DNA from: Xestospongia bergquistia | Taxonomy: Eukaryota > Porifera > Demospongiae > Haplosclerida > Petrosiidae | Direction: 5' to 3' | Assembly (NCBI GenBank): GCA_963965975.1 | Contig: OZ014411.1 | Coordinates: forward strand, 20,984,446-21,048,445 | Length of the DNA stretch: 64,000 nt | Shown here: in pieces, positions 51,501-62,700 of the stretch | Position numbering within the stretch: the first letter of the stretch is position 1 | Layout: each line of letters opens with the position of its first letter | The notes under the pieces: generated by a model | What the model saw: the letters and a program-made list of their open reading frames with translations, nothing else | Databases searched by the model: none | What the model was told of the DNA's origin: nothing | Translations under genes and position numbers: made by a program

Positions 51501-53641
51501 ATTTATTGTTGTGATTTTGTTTATTGTATTTTTTGTTTTCACATTTATGTTCCTGTGATTACTTATAATCTGAATGTTTTGTTTTAATATATTTAGAGTG
51601 GATCTACTGCAGTAATGTTAGCAGTAGAAAATGGACACATAGATGTTGTTTTGATTTTAACACAGAAAGGAGCCAATTTAGACCTTGTCAATGAAGTAAG
51701 TGTTCATGTTCATATGTTATATGAGAAAAGCTGTAAAAGTGAAGATAAAATGTAATATTCCTTTTCTCTAAAGACAACTATTAGTTATTTTGCTAATACA
51801 ATATTAATAATTAATTAGTTATTTTACTAATATACTATTAGTTATTGAACTAATATAAGAAAGGTTGTATAAACATCAGTTTTTCATGAATATTTCAATA
51901 CTTAGTTCAGGTGCTTACACCAAAACACAGCAAAGGATATGAATTGAAGCATCTTTTGTTTAGCTTTGAGTATTAAAGAATTTGAAGATTAGTATTATTA
52001 CAGCACCAATATATTTCTCAACTATAACTGGTATACTTCTTGTTATCATTAACAAGTCCATATTTTATTTATTATACCATATGTTTTCTTACTTGTTTCT
52101 GTTTAACTTTGTTTCTTGTTCCACCATTTGCACTGATAAAGACATATGAATAAATATTGACAATTTGACTTACTTTAGTCAGATAGAAAATAACACATAG
52201 AGAATGACATGGTGTTCTTTCTTCACTTTTTTATCCATTTAAAACATGATAACTATAAAAGTAAGATACTTTTACAGATTAAAATTTACACTGCAAGGCA
52301 TGATTTCACATGAGTGTCTACTTTAGAAGTCTTATATTGACACTTTTAGTAATAAAAGTAGTGATTTACATTGATATTTGAAAGTATCCCTTGTGAGAGA
52401 CAGTTATACTTATATTCAGGAAGAAAAATGGAGATCGATTTTATTCTACCATGAGGCCAGTTCTAAGTGGTGTCAATTTGAGTTCTTGTTAGTAATCTAT
52501 CAGTTTCTTTTTTGTAATGAGATCAGATTAGTCTTATCTTTTAATAGTCAGGTATATTTACAGCACATTACCAGTTCAATTTCTAGTTTGTTGTTATTAG
52601 TATGATTATACATCCATACATAAATTCCACTATCTGATGCATACATTATTTAATAAGTATTATTAATTTTAGTAATGCTCTGTTGTATAATATATCTGAA
52701 TACACTCATCGATCCTATAATTATAAACAAAAGGACATTGATTATGAACATATTTCAACTAATTTGTAATTCAAATAATAATAACAAAGCAAGTAAATGA
52801 AATTTTCCAAAAGTTTCATTTAATGTAGTCATGGTGGTCAACAAGCCAGAAGTAGGAATAGCAATATGGACATTCCTATGTCATAGCCACATAAACGTAC
52901 ATGAACACAAATTTATGAAATTCTTTTTTTCTATGCCGAACATTTGTTTACTTGACTTCTTATGGAGGTGTTTTCTACAAAATTCTATGACAACTGTTAT
53001 GACAAAAGATGATTATTCCCTTGATATCATGGCTAATATGTAAGGATGTCCATACTGTCATTCCTACTTTTGGATTTTTGTGATGTTTGTATAGCCATCT
53101 CTCCATTTAATCATTTTTTTCCGAATTTTTTATTTATTTTATTGTAATATAAGTGTTGGCTAGTGATTACTTCATGTAATCAAATTATATATTATAAATA
53201 ATTGATGAGAGAAATTCAAAACTTGCTTATTTCTTGGAACAGAACTAATATGCTTCTTAATTAAGTTTGTAGGACAGTTTTAAATAGTCCATGTTAAAAG
53301 ATATAAAGAAGCTAATGTAGTTTATTTCTCTGCTATATTTGGTAAAAATGAACTCAGTCTTTCAATAAACACCATTTTACACACATCAGGCAAGTGATAG
53401 CACTGCTTATATAAGAATGGTGCAATGTTTTTCTTCTCTTTTCATTTTAAACAACAATAACTATAAACTAGACAGCGTTTTAAGATTTTTATTTTTGATA
53501 GAAAGTTATGTTTTAATTTAAATGAGATCTATTTTAAGTGCTTTTACAATAAAAATATGATTTTTACAAAACTTGCAAGTAGCCTTAAAATAGATCAGAC
53601 AATATTGAAATTCCTACATAAGCCACTGCATAAGGCCCTAT

Positions 53642-53702
<61 letters not shown>

Positions 53703-56700
53703 TAATGAGACTTTTCTGTGGTTCTATGGTTGCTATGTAGGAATTTTTTTGGTCTTGTTTCAGATGTTTATACCATCATCCTTACATCACAAAGTTTTTG
53801 AGAAATTTTTGTGTACTTGTACAATTACAATTATCAATACCTAGCAAGTATCTGAGATGAGTGTCATTGTCCAACACACAGTGAAGTGGTTTTACTACAA
53901 CTGTTTTTCAAAGTTTCAATAAGATATAAACGAAATCATTAATGATGGATAATGGCCTTTTTAGATACATTTTTACAAACATTTTAAGTTTTATTAAATT
54001 TTATTATGAAATATCATATCAATTTTATATGTTCTAAAGACTTAAATGACAATAAATATAACAAATTTATTGTTATAGTAGTTGTAGAATTTATTAAATT
54101 TTTGTTATAAGTATTAATAAATCACCTATATACTTCTGTCATATACTCTAGTATGATTATGTTCTTACCTCTGATGTCTTTTTCATACTATTTATCAACT
54201 GACTTAAATTAATGAATGACATTATAACTTTTAATGACATTAAGTTTATTATCACATGTATTTTGATTTCTTTGTTTATGTAGGTTGGTGAAAATGTTCT
54301 CTATATAGCATGTTATAAAGGTGATGATGAGGTTGTTCAAGTCCTTCTAGGTGCTGGTGTAAAAGTGAATGTTCCAGACAAGGTCAGTGTCATCTTATTA
54401 TATATAATGTAATCATTATCTGTCTACTATATACTTACTATAAGTGACATGACATATTAGACATATGATATTGACATTGTATGTTAATGGATGCAAATTA
54501 ATGATGCAAAGTCACACGATTATTCAATGTCTTTATCAAATATGAGAGTTTTGGTTCTACAATCCAAGTCATTTTTTATTTTGAGGTATTTTGAAGAGAT
54601 TTAAGGAACTTAGATATATTCTCAGCTTCTTGTATATATGCAAAGGGAAAGGTATAGACTTGGTAATTTGAGTTGACTGTTGTATTCCAGTTAAACAAGT
54701 GACAAGTGGAAGGTCAGAGATCTTTGAAATAATTATTTTTCTTCAAGTGTTTTGGATGTGTCTAGTTAAAGCATTAACTATGGTTCACACTTTAACAGTG
54801 TCAATCCAGGCTTAACAAAAACCTCTTTTTGAAAGAGGCTTTCCTATGTTAACTGTTCTTTATGCACATACAGCTCTTATCCAATTAGCTTTGAAAAGTG
54901 AGAAAAAAACTATGTCAAGAGGCTAAATGACATGTGATGAATGGAGTGAAAGACAAGAAAGAGTAATTTCCTCTTGCTTACAGAATTAGAGATTTCCAAA
55001 TCAATAAGATAAGAGTGGCTATTGAGCAGCAAACATACTGGTCTCTCTCTCCCATGTGTTTGCTAGAAAGTTTTTATCCAAAGAATAGTTGAGTGTTAAT
55101 CCAACCATTTGATGAACATTTAAGTACACATCTTTAACTGATCCTTTTAATAGAAAGTATACCAATATCTCACCTGGAAAATGTGCATAGGTGTAATCAC
55201 ATCTCCAATTATATTAATGACAACAAGTGTTACTATCTGCTGCTTCTAAATTGAACAAGAAGCATGACTGTCTTGACGACATCTATAGGGCTAAGACTTT
55301 GCCAGACTCTATCCAAAGGTGTAAAACACTCATTGTAATTTCAAATGCATCTTGGGTCATCATCAAGATGTTGAAATAGTATAATTGCTCAAAGTCAGTG
55401 TACCATAGTTGGATCCTTTCTTCATTACATGTCCAAGCTTGATAAAAGTTCACAGTAAGTTGTTGCTTGTTAAAATTCATACAACCAATCTTTTCTGTGT
55501 CTATTTTCTACAAATGGAATTACTCTTCTCTCTTTATTAAGACCTTTCTTCACAGTTATGCAGATGTTGTCTTTTTTTGACCATACCCTATTTAAGATGT
55601 ATCAATAGTTTACTCTAGTTAGCATTATTCTTCAACAGGAGTAAGTACAGGCTGAAAACCTTGTCTTCTCCTATATTGCAGTTTTTCCAGTTGCATAGTT
55701 GCAGAGTACTTGCAGAGACTATATTGCATAGTCACAGAGTACAGAGGATCATTTTAACTGTTTATGTTCATTTAAGTATGGGATGGCTTTGAAACTACTA
55801 TCTAAATGTTTGTTAATACAATAATGAAGTAATTATACAAAATATAGTATGTACATACAACTCACTATACATAACAAAATACATCGGTCCAGGTAATTTC
55901 CATAATAGGCCAAATATCCACCCTCTACCCTAACTGTATATTATGACATAACTATCTATATCTTTACTTTGTTTATCTAGAACTAATAATGCAAAACAAA
56001 ATACATCTTTTTATCATTTTATTACATTATACCAAATTTCAAGCTTGAGTGTGAATGTAGCACAAAAAATTCCCTTTAAATACCATTAATGTCTTAACAT
56101 AAATTGAAAATGACACAGAATTAATACACATATATACCAGTGTGAAACAAGCACTAGCAAATAAATACAGACTTCAGAAGCAAGAGAAAGCGCTACAGTA
56201 TACACAACAACATGCTTAACACTAATAATATATCTATTTATCTCCTGTTATGTAAATATTTGTTCGTGTGTGGATATGATTGTGGCAAGTGTCTGCATAC
56301 TATTATTGTCCATAATTCGATATTCTTGCTCAACAATAAGCTATGCAAAAGATCTAAATATGAATATTTTCCCATTGGTGAAGAGAGGAAGGCCATTGCT
56401 TTTAGAAGAGGAACTTAATAAAGAGTTGATGGAGTTGTCACTATAAGTGTAACCATGGCAATTGAGCTGCATCATTGAATCCACTAGTTACATTATTTTG
56501 TCTAGAAATAATATTTCTATGGAAATTACAAGACATTAGGTCAGATCACTCCTATATCATTGTTTATCATTATCCTTGAAGTAAATAATACCACCATTCT
56601 TTCCAACCCAACTCCGGTTACTGCCCCCTACCCACCAGTTCTACTAGCACCTATATATGAGTTACTGTCATTCCTGAGTTGGATTATGCCTGATTTTCCC

Positions 56701-59700
56701 TGGTGTGCAGACCCACCATATACACATGCATAACAACAAAGATAATAACAATAGGAAAAAATACAAAATAGATAATAGACAATTAACAACATTAAGTATA
56801 ACCTGTAATACCATATATATACCTATTGTCTGAATAAGGCCACTTATTGAACCTGACCTTAAGAGGCCACACCAGAAGTTGGGAGTAATGAGACAACGCT
56901 GCTCCAGGCAGTTTAAAGTAGTACATATATGTCTCACTATTCCAACAACCTAACTTTTTGAGTGTAGAGTCCTTAACCTCGTAGAGTGTAGCTGTTGATG
57001 CTGCCTCTATATGAAAGCTATGTCCAGCATACTTAATTGGTGGTACTCCTATCATAAGAAGAGCTGATCTAATCTCTCCAATAACTACTGTTTTGTCATC
57101 AGTCTTCCATTTTGAAGATTGAAGAGCAGACCTGTTTTTTTTCTTAATCCTGGCCTACAACATAGTTCCTGAGAGCATCAACAGGAAAAGGAGGCAAGGT
57201 GTGTTTCCATTGAATATATTTTCTCCATGCCTGAAAGGATCTGTTTTAGATGTCTTCAGTCATAATCTGAACATGGAATACCTTAAATTACTGTCAACTA
57301 CTAAGACAGTTAGACAGAGGTAGGACAAAGAATTAAAAGCTGTTGAGTTCAATGTGAACTACTATTTAAGAACCCAATGCAACATATTGCCCACTTTTTT
57401 ATATTTAGTCCAATCTTCCTTGTGTTTGCTTTATACCTCTTAGAACTTATTCTAGTTAGACAATGTGTCTTTAAATGAGTTCTGTCTTCCCCCAATAGCT
57501 GTTAATGGTACAATGCTGATTTTATGGACAAATATGAGAATTACAAACACAGCATGTGTTCAGTTAATGTGATACAACTAGATTATCACTAAAACAGAAC
57601 CTTCTAAATCTATTTTGGTTTCAGGGTATGCTGCCAAATACTGTCACTATGCTTCTAACTTCAGTGGTGTCTCAATGTTCCTGAAATCAGTTCAATTTTG
57701 TTCCCCTTCACAAGAGGACTAGCTGTTCAAGGTCCCCAAATATTTTAGTTGCCTTAACAATGGACCTGTCAGACATATAGAGCCCATATAATGTTTTATA
57801 GACCCTGACTATAGTTGATGATAATGAATACGAAGTTTAACCTGTGTTCTTCGAACTCTCCAGATATCATCGTGTGATCATACATTGTAAAATTAATGAA
57901 ATAGTATAATTAATAAATAATAATACAATATTATAATGATGTAACTAAACATTACATATCTTTCTTTTTCTTTCAAATAGACAACTTATGCATAAACAAA
58001 ATGACGTGTAACATTGTAAACTAAACATACAATTTTCTTATCAACTTATATTATTGTTCAGTGTCACTCAGTGTTAATTATAAACTAACAAATTGTACTT
58101 ATTCTGATCATACAAGAAATTGTTTTTTAACATGTGTGGGATATCTTCTTGAAATAATCTCATTGCTTGTCAAAACAGGATCGACAGATAAAAGGATGAG
58201 TCCATTCACAATATATTACAAGCACATATTTCTTGTTTCAAATTCTTGTTATCATTGTTTTTTTATCTCACAGCATGAAATGACATTAGATCAAATTTGG
58301 TAGACCTTTTCCTCTTATGTTGCTGAATAAAAACACTATTACCAACTTTAATATCTGAACTTTTAGCATTGGACTTCAACAGAAATCAAATCTTTTTTCA
58401 ATTTCTCCCTTCAGCATGTGAAAAAAACTTAATTACTTTGGAGACAGATTTCATAAAGTTTTTAGCTTTACTTGATGGTAGAGCCATTATCAACAAAATC
58501 ATAACATACTCTAGAGGAGAGACCTGTAATGTGTCTGGGTGATTCTCAGGTTTATTGGTCTGATATGGGATGCACTTGTAAATCATTTGTTTCACTTTTT
58601 CATCAATTCTCAGAAATCACACATCTCTTAATAATCAATTGGTTCTCTAGTTCTTGATGACCTTTGTGAGCTAGTAAGATGGCTGTTTGATGTAGAGATG
58701 TTGGTATCTCAATAGAGTTCTCACAAAGAATAATAAATGAGTCATTGTTTACTGTCTATTGGTCTTTGGTTCTATCAAAAAGCTGTAGTTTGCTTCTTCA
58801 AATTGACATCCAACTTCTCTTCTGTTCATGGGTTCCAAATGGTTAGTGTGGATTATTTCTGTGAGACATTGCAACACATATTTTATTAGTTGGGTTTCTT
58901 TGTTTTGGTCAAAGGTTGTGTCTTGATCTTCTTGAAAGAATCATTGTGCTTCTATGTCCATTGGAATTGAGCATTTTTCTTGGTTAGTTCTCTAAGTGGC
59001 TGGTACACTTCACTAAAATTTAGTTTACGCAATACATTATCCTTCACAAAAGAGATCTAACCCAAGCAATTATAGTTTGTGTATTGGCCTTGTAGATTAT
59101 TTCAATTTTCTTTGGGTCTGCAGAAATTCCTGTGACTAAGAACACAAAACCAAAAATGTAACAGAGTTCCTGTTAAATTTGCAGTTGCTCTTGTTCATAG
59201 TTAGACCAACCTCAGAGAATTTTGGAAAAGTGCTTGAAGTGGTAGCTTGTGTCTTTCTTTATAAATACTATAACATCATCATTGATGTCAATGCACCTAT
59301 AACATCATGAAGTTGTTAATCAATTACCTTCTGGAATGTTTCGGTTCCTGACTTTGTGCCAAAATACCTTTGTAATTGGCTATAATGGCTTTCTTGTGAT
59401 AAAGATAATACTAATTAGTGATAACTAGCTCACAAGTCAATCTTTGATAATACTGTGGTTCCATTTAATGTATGAATCAAATGATCAACTGCTGGACTGG
59501 GATGTCTTTTACAATAAATAGCTTAAACCATTTTTATGACAACAGAGTCTAACAGCACCATTTTCTTTGGAATAACAATTAAGTGAGAGACCCAGGGAGT
59601 TGATCCTTCAACCTTCTTAATGATTTCTTGTTGTTCTAAATGATCTTGTTCTTTCTTAATTTTTTTCATGCATGAACAGGAATGAAATAAGCTGATTGGG

Positions 59701-62700
59701 CAGGGGTATAGTGTTGTCAATGTGTAGCTTGATCTTGGCATTCTTCAACAGTACAATTCTTTTAAACAAGTTTTATATTGTTGCATCAACTGTTTAGAGT
59801 TCAATAGCTAATGTTCAACTTGATAAAGCTATATATCAAGAGAGAGGGTATTTTGATGAAGAGTAAATCTTCAGACACACCTATATGACAGTTTTGTATA
59901 ATAACTGACATTAATTGTCTGTATAAAGTCAGGGAATTTATAATAGGGTGCTAATTTTCTTAGTTAAGTGGTAAAAATATTAACTCTTTCATCTTTTGGT
60001 GGATTGCTTGTCAAAATTGTTTAATTACATGATTCACATTCATCTTGGGTAAGAAATGTTCTGTCATAGCAGTTACATAGTTATCTCCAGTATCTGGGAT
60101 AGTATTCTTGCATTGCTTGTCCAGCTTGATATAGCAACAAAGCTCATTTTTGGTTGTCACATGTGATATTCTAGGTTACAAGGTAAATCTGAAAGCATCA
60201 TTGCCAACTTTTCTATTGTTGATTTTTAAGCTAAGATCACTGATTGGGTCAAATGCCGGAAGTAGTGTTAAATTGATTCTTGATGCTATAAGTAGGTAAA
60301 TGTAAGTAGTTTAACATTTGTCACTGGTTATAATATCTTATACTCTCTGACTATAGTCAATGACAATGGATACAAAGTTTAGCATATGTTGTTCTAACTC
60401 TCTCAACCAAACATCACATGATTATACATTACAAAGTTAATGACATAATATAATTAATGAATGTTAATACAATATTATATTGACACAACTAAGCATTACA
60501 ACCCTGCTGCCAGTCAAAGGGGAAGAAAGTAGGTAGACTCAGGTAGAGAGAATTACAATGTATTATTACTATGTGAGGTCACCTAAGATGATAGTTTAAC
60601 TTAGTACACCTGTGTAGCCTACTGTTTATATCCCAATGCCAACATGACACAAAGACCACATTTTGGTTACCATGATAACTGAACACTTCCTGCTTGAGGA
60701 TCACATCAAATTTATCAATTCAATAAATAATATGTCTAATAACCAATCATTCGTCCTGGATACCCAAGAAAATATAGTCCCACCTCTTGTAATTATGTCT
60801 TTGTAGTTACTATTCCAGCAAATTGTACAGATAAGCTACAGCTCATAGATTTGAATGTCAAGAAGTCAACAAAGGACTTCTTATGACAGATACTTATGAA
60901 ATAGAACTTGACTTAGGTCATTGAAAAGTTATCCTAGAATTAATTCTCTATTAAAAAAGTGTTAGGAGTAAAAGGGTTCATGGCATTGTTTGATTACTTG
61001 AAGACAAACAACAACATTATTACAAATAGATCCAAAACTGCAGGATCATAGGATGTTTAATTGTTAATACACAACTTATAAAAAATTAAAATTATAGAAC
61101 TTATAATAATTCCAAACATGAAGTCAGCAATTATTAATACACATTATTATTTTCATCTTTAGTAATTTTTTAGCATAATAATTTTTAAATTTTCTTAATT
61201 ATCAAGTTTGAAATGTTCATTAACATTAGTAATACAGTAGAGAATGTGGTAATTTTCTTTCTTTAAATCAATTCACAAGATGTGGCTATTACATAAAGTC
61301 CACAACCTTTTCCCCACTTTGTTAGTGATTGTTGGCAACTATAAAGGACAACAGTACCCCAAACAGATTTATCATTGTAAAAGCATCAAGAAGACTATAC
61401 ACTGAGTTTTACACAATGACTTCATTCTCCTCTGAAAACAGTTTGGAACGCACTAACAAATGATTTTAGTGGCTGTGTATAATCTAAATTTTTGGATGAT
61501 TAGTACAAGTATTTGTCTGTAATAACTTGAAGCCATTTTTGGTTTTATACTGTTGCCTCAAAAGACTTTTTGTGAAGATGATGTGTACATGTGATTCCAT
61601 TTCACCATTCAAAATGTTTCTTTTGATATGAAAGAACCATTGGCATTGTTTGTGTCCATTTTCACTCAGAGTAAATTTTTCCAACTTTCATCAGCAATCT
61701 TATGCTTTTTAGTTAGAGGCTCTCCTGTACCCTCTCTGTTATTGGCAATTCCTCATCTATTTTAACCTTTAATAAAATGAGCCTTCAGATGGAATTAAAC
61801 TTAAAATAGTACTTAAAAACAGAAGAAACATAAATTCCAAACCTTTTATAACTTTATATGGTCTTTGCTGTCTATGAACAACATTAGGCTTGACTAGTTC
61901 ATTGGTGGTATAATTGCAGACCTTGTGTCTTGTAATGCAACCATAAGCACATGGTGCACCGAAAAGCCTTTAATATGGTGCTATGGTACTAGGTGAAGCT
62001 TCAGGAGAGATTATGTTTGGCCAATAATTTGACTTAAAAATTTTTGATAGGGAGGTATCCAATACTTTAGACTTTGATCTTTATATATATGTTTTGTTTA
62101 TTTGTTTATTTTGACTCATCATATCTTTGTCACAATTATCATTTAGTATGGACGTACAGCACTTCATGCAGCTTATTGGAGTAATAATGATGTCATTGTA
62201 AAGATGTTAGTTAATGCTGACAATTTAGAAGCTGTACAGTCTGTAAGTCATATGTTATAAATTTGTACATATTTGTATATATTATGTACCAAATTTCTCT
62301 TTAACTTGCTCTATATTTGTTCGGCTTGTTGTGATATATACTTTATGTAATTATAGCATTCACAATATATAAATATGCAGATCTATATCCTATAAATCAA
62401 ACAATTACAGCAATTATTAGTCAATATTGTTTGAATAGTAGTAAGAACATTTTGGTGAACAAACAGTTTTTACTGTAGTAAGGTAATATCACATTTTAAA
62501 GTTCATACATACTCTAAGTATATGCATTCTATGTGAGTGTAGGTACATCTTATAATTCTGTAAGAGTATTCTGTTTGAATATTAAAAGTAAAACTTTATC
62601 TTTCTATTTAGGACACTTTACTTTTAGAGTCTCTAAGAAAAGGAAATTTGAAAGGTACTAAGGATGCTTTGTCCAGGGGAGCTAATGTTAACATTGGAAA

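Larger units (their letters stand above)
22260..51700. repeat. triplicated 9-10 kb segment within the ankyrin gene
   Basis: Three consecutive segments (about 22,260-32,700, 32,700-41,800 and 41,800-51,700) share order and sequence: intron flank, GWAAL exon, 637-bp array, GSTAV exon. Exon 4 to exon 6 is 9103 bp and exon 5 to exon 7 is 9104 bp. The intron flanks of segments 2 and 3 are almost identical (for example 32,700-34,230 against 41,800-43,340), so that duplication is recent. Confidence 0.85.
57767..60500 (-). mobile_element. Ty3/gypsy LTR retrotransposon relic, 2.7 kb, in intron 9
   Basis: Two degenerate LTRs (57,767-57,956 and 60,319-60,500) flank minus-strand pol fragments. At 59,741-59,560 is the reverse transcriptase entry block (QQEIIKKVEGSTPWVSHLIV, then IPKK). 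At 59,520-59,340 are RHPSPAVDHLIHTLNGTTVL and SKIDL. Near 59,290 is INDDVIVF, the palm motif region. Near 59,160-59,100 are FGFVF and TGISADPKKIEII. Near 59,000 is VYQPLRELTKKNAQFQW, the RNase H entry. At 58,640-58,500 is the integrase zinc-binding part (CIPYQTNKPENHPDTLQVSP). A polypurine tract (minus strand GAAAGAAAAAGAAAGATA) lies directly beside the 3' LTR at 57,957-57,974. Gag and much of integrase are missing. No 5-bp target duplication is evident. Stops and frameshifts make it inactive. Confidence 0.88.

Noticed and set aside
23750-51596. Regular direct repeats that might suggest a CRISPR-like array
   Set aside because: Units are ~637 bp with no short repeat-unique spacer alternation, and the context is a eukaryotic intron.
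53557-53844. 95-codon open frame
   Set aside because: It spans a (TA)n run inside an intron and has no recognised domain.
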